Made by a program: the position numbers and the translations under genes. This document shows, one piece after another, positions 8,203 through 17,243 of a DNA stretch of 64,000 nt. The DNA lies in contig NZ_AQHN01000065.1 in assembly GCF_000359745.1 (NCBI RefSeq), forward strand, positions 1-64,000, in the 5' to 3' direction. Position 1 is the first letter of the stretch, and the number at the start of each line of letters is the position of its first letter. Under the pieces are notes generated by a model. It did not search any database. It was not told the origin of the DNA and saw only the letters and a program-made list of their open reading frames with translations. Source of the stretch: Rhizobium freirei PRF 81 (GTDB lineage Bacteria; Pseudomonadota; Alphaproteobacteria; Rhizobiales; Rhizobiaceae).

Positions 8203-11200
8203 TCAAGGTGTGGGTTCGATGACTTTATGCTGAGATGGAGTCATCTCTAGGGATTTCCCTGTATCGCCGCCGAGATCGCCTGGCAAATTACTGAACTCCG
8301 TCTCTCGCCCGCAGGTCGCATGGCGTCGAAGCGCTCGGCGATTGAACGATTTGAGCAAATTTTGCAGGTCGTCGACGAAGGTGAAGATGACCGGGATAAT
8401 GATGAGGCTGAGCAGCGTTGATATCATCACGCCTCCGATCACCACAATGGCCATCGGCTGCCGGAAGCTGGAATCCCCACCCGACAGGCTGAGCGCGGCC
8501 GGCAGCATGCCCGAGGCCATGGCTATGGTGGTCATGACGATCGGCCGCGCCCGCTTGTGGCAGGCATCGACGAGCGCATCGAACCGGGACATGCCTCGGC
8601 GACGTGACATGATCGCATATTCGATGAGAAGGATGGAGTTCTTCGTCACAACGCCCATCAGCATGAGAAGGCCGATGACGGCAGGCATCGAGAAACTGGT
8701 GCCCGTCACCACCAGCGGCACCAGCGCGCCGCCGAGCGAGAGCGGCAGGGCCATCAGAAGCGTGAGCGGCTGCAGGAAATCGTGGAACAGCAGGACGAGC
8801 ACCGCATAGATGCAGAACACACCGATCGCCATCGCAAGCGCGAAGCTCTGGAACAGCTCGGAGCTGCGCTGCAACTCGCCCTGTTCCACCAGCGTAACGC
8901 CTGGCGGCAGATGCTGGAGAGCCGGCAGCGCCTTCGCCTCGCGGTTGACATCGCCCAGAATGCGGCCGTTGAGTTCGACGGAAACGGTGACATTGCGCAT
9001 GCGGTCGATACGGTCGATCTCCGAAGGGCTGCCGCCGATGCGGACATCGGCAATCGATCCGAGATCGACATTGCCATTGGTGCCGGCCACCCGCATGGTC
9101 TTGATATCATCCAGACTGGTGCGCGTTTCCGGCGAGAAGCGGACGACGATCGGGATCTGGCGTTGCGGCAGGTTGAGCTTCGGCAGGTCGGAGGAATATT
9201 CCCCATTTGTCGCCACGCGCACGGCGCTGGCGATCGCATTCGACGTTACCCCGAGCGCTGCGGCGCGCGCAAAGTCGGGCGTGATCTGAATTTCCGGCGC
9301 CTGCCTTGCGGCCGTTGATGTCACCGCACCGATGCCATGCAGCGTGCGCAACTGCTCCTCGAGCGCCGTGCTTGCGCTATCGAGCGCACTGGCATCGTCG
9401 CTGGCCAGAGTGAACTCGAGCTTGGTACCGTTGCCGATACCGACCGCCACACGCACTCCGGGGAGGACGGAGAGCGCCTGCCGGATATCGTTTTCGATCT
9501 CCGACTGCTTGCGGTCGCGCTCATCAATCGGCGTCAGCGTGGCGACGATCGCGGCAGACCCGACACTGCTCCTGGCGACCGTCGCACCACCGCCCGAGGA
9601 TCCCGAGCCGATAGCCGCAAACACATGTGTCACGTCGGGAATCTCACTGAGAATATCTGCGGCCTTCCTGGTTGCGGCGTCGGTTTGCTCGACAGTGGCG
9701 CCGGGCTGCAGGGTGAGCGTGATCTGCGTCCGCGAGTCGTCAGCGGCTGGCAGGTATCCCGTTCTTAAGAGGGGGATAACGGAAAGCGAAACCGCAACGA
9801 CGACGGCAGTCACGGCCACTGTTGTCTTCCGGTGATCGAGGGCAGCCTTCGCGAGCGCCATATAGGCGCGCATGATTCGGCCATCCTTCTGCTCCGACGG
9901 ATGAGCCTTCATGAAATAGGCTGCCATCATGGGGGTAAGCAGACGCGCAACGACAAGCGAGGCAACGACGGCAACAGCGGCGGTGATGCCGAACTGACGG
10001 AACAGGAGGCCCGGTATGCCGCTCATGAATGCCGTCGGCAGGAAGACGGCGACCAGCGTGAAGGTGGTGGCGATGACGGCCAGCCCGATCTCGTTGGCCG
10101 CCTCCATCGCGGCATCGATCGGCCGCTTGCCCATCTGCAGGTGGCGGGCAATGTTTTCAATCTCGACGATGGCGTCGTCGACGAGAATACCTACCACAAG
10201 CGACAGCGCCAGCAAGGTGACGACGTTCAGACTGAAGCCCGCCAGGTACATGACCAGGAAGGTCGGTATGACCGACAAGGGCAGTGCCACAGCCGACAGG
10301 ATCGTCGCGCGCCAGTCCCGAAGGAAGAGCCAGACAACCACGATCGCCAGGATCGCACCCTCATACAGTATGTGCATCGCGCCGTCATAATTGCCGAGAA
10401 TTGACCCGATCAGGCTGTAGACTGCATGGATCTGCACATTGGGATGCGACGCTGCGAAATTTTTCATTGCCGTGTTAACGTCAGCCGAAACGCTGCTGTC
10501 GGAAAACCCGTTCGAACGCTTGATTTCGACGGCGATCACCGGCTTGCCGTCGAGATAGGCCATCGAGGTGCGCTCCGCGAAGCTGTCCTTGACCGAGGCG
10601 ATGTCGTCGAGTCGGGCCTGCTGCCCGTTAGCGAGCGGTATAGTGAGCTCCCTCAGGGCCTCGACCGACTCTACGGCGCCGAGCGTGCGCAATGTCTGAC
10701 GCGTGCCGCCGACTTCGCCAAGGCCGCCAGACTTGTCGGCTTGCACGGCCTTCAACTGCGCTGATACGGTCGCGGCGGTGACGCCGAACGACGCCATCGT
10801 CGAAGGATCGAGATCGACATGGACCTCGCGATCGATCCCGCCGATGCGGTTGACCTGGCCGACGCCCGGGACCGATAGCAGTGCCTTGGTCAGATCGTTA
10901 TCGACAAACCAGGAGAGTTCGGTCTCGTTGAGAGCGGTCGAGCGGACGGCATAGGTGACAAGTGCGGAGCTTTGGACGGTGGCCTTCGTAATGATCGGCG
11001 TCGCCATCTGTGCCGGCAGATCGGCCTTGACGCTATCGACGGCATTGCGGACCTCATTGAGGGCCGTTTCGCTGTCTTTCTCCAGCTTGAAGGATACCTT
11101 GGTCGAGACGGTGCCGTCGGTGATCGTCGTGAGAATATGATCGAGATGGCTCAAGGAGGTGAGGCTATCCTCGATGGTGCGGGCAACCTCCGTCTCGAGC

Positions 11201-11373
11201 TGCGTCGGCGCAGCGCCGTCGAGCGTGGCGGTGACACTGATGGTCGGCAGGTCCATATCCGGAAAGTACTGAACCGCCAGCTGTTTGAATGCCCAAAGCC
11301 CACCAAATCCAAACATCACAAACAGCAATATCGCTGGTATGGGATTGCGGATCGAGAAGGCGGAGAAATTCAT
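8203..11373 (-). CDS. RND efflux permease (HAE1/NolG-like)
   Basis: The 1056-residue protein is a full-length inner-membrane RND transporter. It opens with MNFSAFSIRNPIPAILLFVM (TM1), has a large periplasmic loop (PVGVGQVN-type porter domain text, DREVHVDLDPSTM), then TM4 with the proton-relay acidic pair LVDDAIVEIEN (around residue 403). A second periplasmic loop and TM8-12 follow (VVTKNSILLIEYA, HKRARPIVMTT). It would work with the adaptor encoded just upstream and an outer-membrane channel not encoded here. Its start shares one base with the adaptor stop (TGATG). Among rhizobia the closest named type is NolG of the nolFGHI nodulation cluster, but generic drug-efflux paralogs look alike, so the substrate is unknown. 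Confidence 0.93.
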   Translation of the reverse strand: MNFSAFSIRNPIPAILLFVMFGFGGLWAFKQLAVQYFPDMDLPTISVTATLDGAAPTQLETEVARTIEDSLTSLSHLDHILTTITDGTVSTKVSFKLEKDSETALNEVRNAVDSVKADLPAQMATPIITKATVQSSALVTYAVRSTALNETELSWFVDNDLTKALLSVPGVGQVNRIGGIDREVHVDLDPSTMASFGVTAATVSAQLKAVQADKSGGLGEVGGTRQTLRTLGAVESVEALRELTIPLANGQQARLDDIASVKDSFAERTSMAYLDGKPVIAVEIKRSNGFSDSSVSADVNTAMKNFAASHPNVQIHAVYSLIGSILGNYDGAMHILYEGAILAIVVVWLFLRDWRATILSAVALPLSVIPTFLVMYLAGFSLNVVTLLALSLVVGILVDDAIVEIENIARHLQMGKRPIDAAMEAANEIGLAVIATTFTLVAVFLPTAFMSGIPGLLFRQFGITAAVAVVASLVVARLLTPMMAAYFMKAHPSEQKDGRIMRAYMALAKAALDHRKTTVAVTAVVVAVSLSVIPLLRTGYLPAADDSRTQITLTLQPGATVEQTDAATRKAADILSEIPDVTHVFAAIGSGSSGGGATVARSSVGSAAIVATLTPIDERDRKQSEIENDIRQALSVLPGVRVAVGIGNGTKLEFTLASDDASALDSASTALEEQLRTLHGIGAVTSTAARQAPEIQITPDFARAAALGVTSNAIASAVRVATNGEYSSDLPKLNLPQRQIPIVVRFSPETRTSLDDIKTMRVAGTNGNVDLGSIADVRIGGSPSEIDRIDRMRNVTVSVELNGRILGDVNREAKALPALQHLPPGVTLVEQGELQRSSELFQSFALAMAIGVFCIYAVLVLLFHDFLQPLTLLMALPLSLGGALVPLVVTGTSFSMPAVIGLLMLMGVVTKNSILLIEYAIMSRRRGMSRFDALVDACHKRARPIVMTTIAMASGMLPAALSLSGGDSSFRQPMAIVVIGGVMISTLLSLIIIPVIFTFVDDLQNLLKSFNRRALRRHATCGRETEFSNLPGDLGGDTGKSLEMTPSQHKVIEPTP

Positions 11374-12446
11374 CAGTTCTTCTCCGCAATCTTCACGAGG
11401 TCATTGTCCGACAGAAAGGCACCGCCTGACGTCACGACCTTCGACGACCGATCGATGCCGAAGACGATCTCGACTTCACCATTGTTGCGGCGGCCGGTTT
11501 CGACGCGGACCCGTCGCACCCGCTTGTCCTCGCCGGCGGTGAAGACGTAGCTGATGCCATCCCGGAACACGATTGCGGTCTCGGGGACGGTGAGCGCCGG
11601 TGTGGTCTGCAACTCGATGCTGCCCGTGACGTAGAGGCCGGTCCGCGGACGAATGTCGGCGGGAAGCGCGACATAGACGATCGCCCGGCTGGTGTCGGTG
11701 CTGACCGAGGGTCCGACAAGCCGCACCTTGCCGGCAATGACGTGACCTTCCGGCCCGTTGATCCTAACGCTCAAGCCTTCCGAAATGCGCGGCAGATAAC
11801 GCGCCGATACTTCGGCCTGCCATTCGACACGCTGCTGGCGCACCATGCGGAACAGCTCGGTGCCGGTGGAGACGACGGCGCCGAGATCGGCCGAACGCGA
11901 GGTTATGAGGCCATCGTCGGCGGCGGTGATAGTCGTCTGCGCAAGCTTGATCTTTTCACTGTCGAGCGCGGCTTCCTCGGATGTCAGGCTTGCCGTCGCC
12001 GTCTGCTCGTCGGCCAGATATCCAGTGATTTTCTCGTCGGCGAGGGCCCCCGAAGTGCTGAGCTGGCGTGCACGATCCGCATTCGCCTTGGCCTTTGTCA
12101 GATTTGCCTTGGCAGTCACGACAGCCGCCTCCTGCTTGCGAAGGTCCGCCAGCACGCTCTCCTGCGAAAGCCGGGCCAGCGTCTGCCCCTTCGTGACCAC
12201 GGACCCGACATCCGCCAGGACGTCGGTGATGCGCAGGCCACTCGTTTCGGACGCGATGATTGCTTCCTGCCAGGGCTTCAACCAGCCGCTCGCGGGAACG
12301 GTCTCCGGCCAGTCCCGTATTGCCGGCGCCGTCAGAGAAACCGTCAGAGCGGGTGCGGCCGCCTGTTCAGCCATGCTATTGGCGCAGGGAAACTGGAGTG
12401 CTGCACAGACAAGAACGGCAGCGAGTAGAAGACACGGTTTTCTCAA
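11373..12446 (-). CDS. RND periplasmic adaptor (membrane fusion protein)
   Basis: The 357-residue protein begins with a signal peptide (hydrophobic AAVLVCAALQFPC, mature from about residue 26). It shows the adaptor order: half barrel-sandwich (VPASGWLKPWQEAIIASETS, VGSVVTKGQTLARL), a coiled-coil hairpin (about 100-165, KANLTKAKANADRARQL), the second half motif (ADDGLITSRSADLGAVVSTG), and beta-barrel and membrane-proximal domains (LTVPETAIVFRDGISYVF). It bridges the permease to an outer-membrane channel. It is the first gene of a two-gene operon and resembles NolF/AcrA-type adaptors. No regulator gene is adjacent. Confidence 0.92.
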   Translation of the reverse strand: MRKPCLLLAAVLVCAALQFPCANSMAEQAAAPALTVSLTAPAIRDWPETVPASGWLKPWQEAIIASETSGLRITDVLADVGSVVTKGQTLARLSQESVLADLRKQEAAVVTAKANLTKAKANADRARQLSTSGALADEKITGYLADEQTATASLTSEEAALDSEKIKLAQTTITAADDGLITSRSADLGAVVSTGTELFRMVRQQRVEWQAEVSARYLPRISEGLSVRINGPEGHVIAGKVRLVGPSVSTDTSRAIVYVALPADIRPRTGLYVTGSIELQTTPALTVPETAIVFRDGISYVFTAGEDKRVRRVRVETGRRNNGEVEIVFGIDRSSKVVTSGGAFLSDNDLVKIAEKN

Positions 12447-12870
12447 ATGGCAATTCCTCGCAGTTCACGGGTGTCCGCGCTCAACCGTGGCGTCAAAAAT
12501 GTCGGCTGTTGTGGTGCAAAGTTGAAATGCCTGACGGTCTCGAAGGTGACAAAACTCAACTGTTCAAAACATCTTGGCGACACCAGTGATGTCGGGCTAT
12601 TCCGCCGTCCAAAGCAGCAGTTTTTTGTCGGCGACTCCGTCAGAGATCGCCAATCAGCTGCTGGATTGAGCCAGGATTGGGCGCACTCGCCAACTATAAC
12701 AAGACCACCTACGGCCGGGGAGAGGCTAGCGTTTTGAGGACACTGGCATCCGATTGGACCAGGGAAACACAGAGTCAACGTTGTCTTCGAGGCGGTGAAT
12801 ACCGCTAAATCGCCTCTTAAGGTTCGCGTGGGACAATAGAGCCTGTTGCGCCGACGTTTGCTGCGTCTGG
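12447..12870. other. Intergenic upstream of the efflux operon
   Basis: 424 bases with frames on both strands but none with a recognisable family. A second nod box was looked for here on the minus strand and not found. The promoter of the RND operon presumably lies at the left end. Confidence 0.45.
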
Positions 12871-13401
12871 TCATCCTATTGCGTATGCTGCTTCCTCGAC
12901 AGCCCGGCCTACACGCATGCGGATGGCCTCGGAAATCACCTCCCCGTGGGCGAAGTCATTACGGGTGGCATAGATTGCGGTCGGCATCGCAAGCGCTTCA
13001 AAGAACCCGAACAGAGGGCGCAACTGATGCTCGACGACAAGCGAATGACGCTCGCCTCCGCCCGTCGCAGCGATGATGATAGGCTTGCCCCTCAGCGATG
13101 TTGGATCGAGCAAATCGAAATAGTGCTTGAATAGGCCGGTGTAACTGCCCTTGTAGGTGGGTGAGCCTACAACCAGGACGTCTGCCTCCAGCATTTGGTC
13201 TACGACCCCGCGTGCTTGAGCGCTGAGGTCGTCTAGCCGTTTGGCCGCCAATAGTGAAGGTCCAAGGTCATCGACATCGAAGGACTGCGCCACCGCTCGC
13301 GTTTTGATTGCCAATTGCCCGACGATATGGTCGACGAATGTGCGCGTCGTGGACGGTCGTGTTATGTTCCCCGAGAAGCCAAATATCTTCGTTTGCGGCA
13401 T
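12871..13401 (-). CDS. NAD(P)H-dependent FMN reductase (SsuE/MsuE type)
   Basis: The 176-residue protein has a flavodoxin-like fold. It starts MPQTKIFGFSGNITRPSTTR (phosphate-binding loop), then has VLVVGSPTYKGSYTGLFKHY and GKPIIIAATGGGERHS. These are the signatures of SsuE/MsuE flavin reductases, which supply FMNH2 to two-component monooxygenases such as those of alkanesulfonate use. ATG 13401 is preferred: GGAG lies 6 bases upstream, inside the longer TTG-started frame. It lies 71 bp downstream of nodM on the same strand and could be cotranscribed with it. No monooxygenase partner is present in the window. Confidence 0.88.
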   Translation of the reverse strand: MPQTKIFGFSGNITRPSTTRTFVDHIVGQLAIKTRAVAQSFDVDDLGPSLLAAKRLDDLSAQARGVVDQMLEADVLVVGSPTYKGSYTGLFKHYFDLLDPTSLRGKPIIIAATGGGERHSLVVEHQLRPLFGFFEALAMPTAIYATRNDFAHGEVISEAIRMRVGRAVEEAAYAIG

Positions 13402-13472
13402 GTCGATCTCCAAATGCTCAGCAGTTATAAGTCATCTAAACTCTGTCATTCGTCCCTTACGGAAACGATGAC

Positions 13473-15299
13473 CTATTCGACGGTGACTGATTTCGCCAGA
13501 TTGCGCGGCTGATCGACGTCCGTGCCCGCAAACACGGCCGTATGATAGGCGAGTAGTTGGACCGGCAGCGAGAAGATCATCGGCGCAATGATCTCGTCCA
13601 CATTTGGAAGAACGATTGTTTGCATCGTGTCGAGCTTCAAGGCGCGAGCGCCCTTCTCATCCGTGATCAAGATGATCCGTCCGCCGCGGGCCGCAACCTC
13701 CTGCATGTTGGAAGCGGTCTTATCGAAAAAGCGGTCGTGTGGTGCGATCACGATAACCGGCATGTTCTCATCGATGAGAGCAATTGGACCGTGTTTCAGT
13801 TCGCCGGCAGCATACCCTTGCGCGTGAATATAGGAAATCTCCTTTAGTTTCAGGGCGCCTTCCATGGCCAAAGGGAAGCTGGTTCCGCGGCCAAGATAGA
13901 GCACGGCGCGGCACTTTGCCAATTCACGCGACAGAAGTTCGATCCTGGGTTGGATGCTGTTGAGCACCTGCCCAATGACGCGCGGCATCTCGGCAAGCCG
14001 GGCGACCAGTGTCTGTTCCTCCTTCTCCGTAAGGGTGCCACGCGCCCTGCCGGCAGCAACCGCGAGCGCAGCCAATACGGCGAGTTGGCATGTAAAGGCC
14101 TTCGTAGACGCAACGCCGATCTCCGGTCCGGCGAGGATCGGGAACACAGTGTCGGACTCTCGTGCTATCGTCGATTCGGGCGTGTTGACGACTGCACCGG
14201 TCTTCAAGCCGTGCTCCTTGCAATAGCGTAGGCAAGCAAGTGTATCGGCCGTCTCGCCCGACTGTGAGATGAAGAGAGCTGCCACCTGTGGCGAGAACGG
14301 GATTTCGCGGTACCGAAATTCGGAGGCGACATCAATTTCGACCGGCAGACGTGCGTAGTGCTCGAACCAGTATTTGCCGATTAGTCCGGCCAAGTACGCA
14401 GTGCCGCAGGCGGAGATCGCCAAGCTTTGCACGTTGGTGAAGACGGTGTCGCGCCAAGCCGCGACCACCTGATTGTCGCTGAAGTTGATGTAATGGCCAA
14501 GGGTATCGGAGATGGCCTCCGGCTGGTCGTAAATCTCCTTCTCCATGAAATGGCGATAGTTGCCCTTGTCGATCATATGGGCCGTCACCACCGAGATCTG
14601 CCGCGGTCGGGTGGTGACCTTTCCGTCGATATCGAAGATACGGACGCCAGTCTTGTCGATGACCGCCCAATCGCCGTCGATCAGGTAGGTGATCTCGTTA
14701 GTGAAGGGCGCCAGCGCAATCGCGTCCGATCCGAGAAACATCTCGCCGCTTCCGTGACCGATCGCGAGCGGCGGGCCATTCCGGGCAGCCATGATGGTCG
14801 AAGGGTCCTCCTCGAAGAGCAGAGCCAGCGAGTAAGCGCCTCGGACGCGCTTCAGCATCGCATGCATAGCTTCGCGCCGGGCCATGCCGTCCCGGCGAAG
14901 TCTTGCCACGAGATGCGCGATGACCTCCGTGTCGGTGTCGGTTTGGAACTCGGTGCCGGCCGCGGTCAGCTCATCCTTCAATTCGGCGAAATTCTCGATT
15001 ATCCCATTGTGGACGACTGCGATGCCGTCGCTAAAATGTGGGTGGGCATTGCGTTCCGTCGGCGCGCCATGGGTTGCCCAGCGCGTATGGCCAATGCCGA
15101 TTGTGCCCGCCAGGGGCAGTTCTTTCAGCTTTGCTTCAAGGTTGAGGAGCTTGCCCTCACAGCGCCGGCGATGGAGCGCTCCACCGTCGATCGTCGCGAC
15201 GCCTGCCGAATCGTAGCCACGATATTCAAGCCGTTTCAATGCGTCTATCAACCGGTCCGAAACCGGATGATGGCCGACAATACCCACAATCCCGCACAT
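13473..15299 (-). CDS. nodM: Glucosamine-6-phosphate synthase, nod-box controlled (NodM type)
   Basis: The 608-residue glutamine:fructose-6-phosphate aminotransferase makes glucosamine-6-phosphate, the precursor of UDP-GlcNAc and so of the Nod factor backbone. The start at 15299 gives MCGIVGIVGHHPVSDRL with the nucleophile Cys2 and a GGAG 5 bases upstream; longer starts would bury Cys2. The glutaminase domain has HTRWATHGAPTERNAHP and VVHNGIIENF. Two SIS sugar isomerase domains follow (ISACGTAYLAG, SQSGETADTL, RGTSFPLAMEGALKLKEISY), ending PRNLAKSVTVE. The family alone does not separate GlmS from NodM. The nod box 180 bp upstream is why I call it nodM. Confidence 0.85.
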   Translation of the reverse strand: MCGIVGIVGHHPVSDRLIDALKRLEYRGYDSAGVATIDGGALHRRRCEGKLLNLEAKLKELPLAGTIGIGHTRWATHGAPTERNAHPHFSDGIAVVHNGIIENFAELKDELTAAGTEFQTDTDTEVIAHLVARLRRDGMARREAMHAMLKRVRGAYSLALLFEEDPSTIMAARNGPPLAIGHGSGEMFLGSDAIALAPFTNEITYLIDGDWAVIDKTGVRIFDIDGKVTTRPRQISVVTAHMIDKGNYRHFMEKEIYDQPEAISDTLGHYINFSDNQVVAAWRDTVFTNVQSLAISACGTAYLAGLIGKYWFEHYARLPVEIDVASEFRYREIPFSPQVAALFISQSGETADTLACLRYCKEHGLKTGAVVNTPESTIARESDTVFPILAGPEIGVASTKAFTCQLAVLAALAVAAGRARGTLTEKEEQTLVARLAEMPRVIGQVLNSIQPRIELLSRELAKCRAVLYLGRGTSFPLAMEGALKLKEISYIHAQGYAAGELKHGPIALIDENMPVIVIAPHDRFFDKTASNMQEVAARGGRIILITDEKGARALKLDTMQTIVLPNVDEIIAPMIFSLPVQLLAYHTAVFAGTDVDQPRNLAKSVTVE

Positions 15300-15479
15300 A
15301 CATTCTCCGCGTTTTCGCATATCGGCCACAACGCACTCACCTAGTCCGTCAGTCTGGAGTGAGCGAAGCTGCTTCACTCCTTGATCGCCATGACGGCTAT
15401 CATTCCGTCAGAACTCCGTGGCAAAACCGTCGTGCTGTCGCGCTAAGCCAAATTCAGCGCGTTCTAACGGCACTCGACT

Positions 15480-15526
15480 TATTGGAAAAATCGATTCTTT
15501 GGATCGCACCCATTTACGTCATGGAT
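15480..15526 (-). promoter_or_regulatory. nod box (NodD binding site) of nodM
   Basis: Read on the minus strand from 15526, the 47 bases start ATCCATGACGTAAATG, then have GATCCAAAGAATCGATTTTT and end CCAATA. This follows the published nod box layout (ATCCAT...GATG...GATCCAAACAATCGATTTTACCAATC) with few differences. It contains a perfect LysR-type ATC-N9-GAT motif and a second copy with one mismatch (ATC-N9-AAT). The orientation points to nodM, whose ATG is 180 bp downstream. NodD with a flavonoid inducer should activate here. No nodD gene is in the window. Confidence 0.88.
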
Positions 15527-15792
15527 TATCGCCGCATCGGTTTTCACGCTGGGACGACGGGTGCCGCCTCGGACATAAACCGGCCGGTTTCCCAAGGCAG
15601 AGGTAACGTCCGTCATGATGCGCTCAGCAGCCATCATTGGTGCCAGGTATCTACGGAAACCTTGAAAGCGGGACGGTAGGTCCGCTCACACAGCCTTTTA
15701 GAAGTCACCTTCGAGCGTTCTTGTGGGAAAGCCTCCCTGGCAATAAATATCGTCTCGACCGCTCATCAAACTCGCACAAAGGATGACTTTTC
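15527..15792. other. Divergent intergenic region
   Basis: These 266 bases separate the nod box from the plus-strand secreted protein gene. No further regulatory signal was recognised; no clear second, oppositely oriented nod box is present. Confidence 0.4.
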
Positions 15793-16509
15793 GTGTCAAT
15801 TTACTGTTGGAAGTTTATACGGGTTATCGCATTTGCACCTGCTGCTGCGATCATGCTGGCCGCGCATAGCATATCGGCGCAGGAATCGTTCACCACGGTG
15901 CAATGGCCAAACACGCCAACGGCACGGATTGAGGCGCTTGCGATTCTCCAGACCTTGAATGCAACTCTCCTGAGTAATGCTAGTGCCACTTTGACGCTCG
16001 ACCGGTGGTGTGCCGGACACAATCTCGCACCGCAAGGTTCTAAGATCGTTGCACAGCGGGTACGCGGGAGAGACAAGCCCGTCAATAGCCGCATCCGAGA
16101 ACTTCTGGCGGTCGGCCCCGACGAGCCCATCGCCTACCGACATGTCCGCCTCGTTTGCGGCAATCGCGTCCTTTCTGAGGCTGACAATTGGTATGTTCCG
16201 GCAAGGCTGACAATGGACATGAATAAAGCGTTGAATACGAGCGACGTTGCCTTTGGCAGAGCCGTCCAATCTCTTAAATTCACCCGCACAAATCTATCTT
16301 CCAATTTGCTGTGGTCCCCTCTTCCAGAAGGATGGGACGTGGAAAAGGAACTACCGACACCCGCAACGGGATCTCTTATACTACCGCCCTTTCTTCTCGA
16401 ACATCATGCAGTGCTGAAGCTTCAGGACGGCACTCCGTTCAGTGCGCTGGTCGAAAGCTATACGAGCAATGTATTGGACTTCCCGCCTCCACCTCTGCTT
16501 ACCCACTAA
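15793..16509 (+). CDS. Secreted UbiC/UTRA-fold-like protein
   Basis: The 238-residue protein starts with a signal peptide (MSIYCWKFIRVIAFAPAAAI, cleaved near SISAQES). The mature part has features of the chorismate lyase (UbiC)/UTRA fold: IEALAILQTLNATLLSNASA, LTLDRWCAGHNLAPQG, an RVRGRDKPVNSRIRELL segment and VLSEADNWYVPARL. The last looks like the conserved SxADNWYVPxRL stretch of chorismate lyases. A secreted version is not a normal ubiquinone enzyme, so it may bind or cleave an exported phenolic compound. It is divergent from nodM. The function is inferred from similarity by eye. Confidence 0.65.
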   Translation: MSIYCWKFIRVIAFAPAAAIMLAAHSISAQESFTTVQWPNTPTARIEALAILQTLNATLLSNASATLTLDRWCAGHNLAPQGSKIVAQRVRGRDKPVNSRIRELLAVGPDEPIAYRHVRLVCGNRVLSEADNWYVPARLTMDMNKALNTSDVAFGRAVQSLKFTRTNLSSNLLWSPLPEGWDVEKELPTPATGSLILPPFLLEHHAVLKLQDGTPFSALVESYTSNVLDFPPPPLLTH

Positions 16510-16639
16510 GTGCCCATTGGCGCTGCGACCAAAAGCGCAGCGCCCGGGATGGTATTTTCGATCGCGACCGTAAGACAGCGTCGCCGTTGCCGAAGCTCGT
16601 CGGGTGCGTTTGTACCCGGCGAGCTTGCAGCTGTCGGTA

Positions 16640-17149
16640 TTATTCGGTGTTGTCGATGGCGATCCGCTTGACGTTGGCTCGCTCCTTCTCGGTCTTCGGC
16701 AGCGTCACCGTAAGAAGGCCGTTCTTGAACGTTGCGGCGACCTTACTCTCATCAAGCTGGCGACCCAAAGCCAGTCGCCGTTCGAAGCGTCCGTAATAAC
16801 GCTCGCTGAACCCGCGATCCTTGTCCTCGGTATCGGACTTGTTTTCACCACGAAGCGTAAGCACGCCGTCTTTCAGCAGCAACTCGATATCCTCTGGATC
16901 GATGCCCGGAATTTCCGCTATCACTCGGATTTCGTCGTCATTCTCCTTGATCTCTACGTGCGGCCACTCGGCGCCAATCGGCGATGTGCCACCAAACAAC
17001 GATGGCGGACCGAAACTGCGGAAGACTTCGTCGAACAGACGGTTGACATTGCGGTGAAGCGACAGGAACGGGTCTATGTCGTCGCCACGATAGACGTTCG
17101 GAACCTGGCTGTTGCCACGGCTCCATGGGATCAGGTCACGTACACTCAT
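16640..17149 (-). CDS. Small heat-shock protein (Hsp20/alpha-crystallin)
   Basis: The 169-residue chaperone holds unfolding proteins for later refolding. An N-terminal arm (MSVRDLIPWSRG, FLSLHRNVNRLFDEVFRSFG) precedes the alpha-crystallin domain (about 60-155: WPHVEIKENDDEIRVIAEIP, GVLTLRGENKS). The conserved beta-9 motif is FKNGLLTVTLPKTE. The start at 17149 has AAGGA 8 bases upstream. It lies 94 bp downstream of a second, different Hsp20 gene and is probably cotranscribed with it from the heat-regulated promoter at 17.8 kb. Confidence 0.93.
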   Translation of the reverse strand: MSVRDLIPWSRGNSQVPNVYRGDDIDPFLSLHRNVNRLFDEVFRSFGPPSLFGGTSPIGAEWPHVEIKENDDEIRVIAEIPGIDPEDIELLLKDGVLTLRGENKSDTEDKDRGFSERYYGRFERRLALGRQLDESKVAATFKNGLLTVTLPKTEKERANVKRIAIDNTE

Positions 17150-17243
17150 GACTATCATCCTTTCTTCGGTTTTTTTCTCCTGTCGTGCGATGACGTCCTT
17201 GGCGGTTCGGGAACAGCCGAGGAGTAAGCAGGTGCGCATCACG

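Noticed and set aside
8782..9835. Several plus-strand frames of 140-180 codons
   Set aside because: All are antisense to the RND permease.
12447..12870. Second nod box upstream of the efflux operon
   Set aside because: No ATC-N9-GAT pair or GATCCAAACAATC-like core found on the minus strand.
14427..15344. A 305-codon plus-strand frame opposite nodM
   Set aside because: It is fully antisense to the conserved glucosamine-6-phosphate synthase gene and shows no family; a GC-rich shadow.
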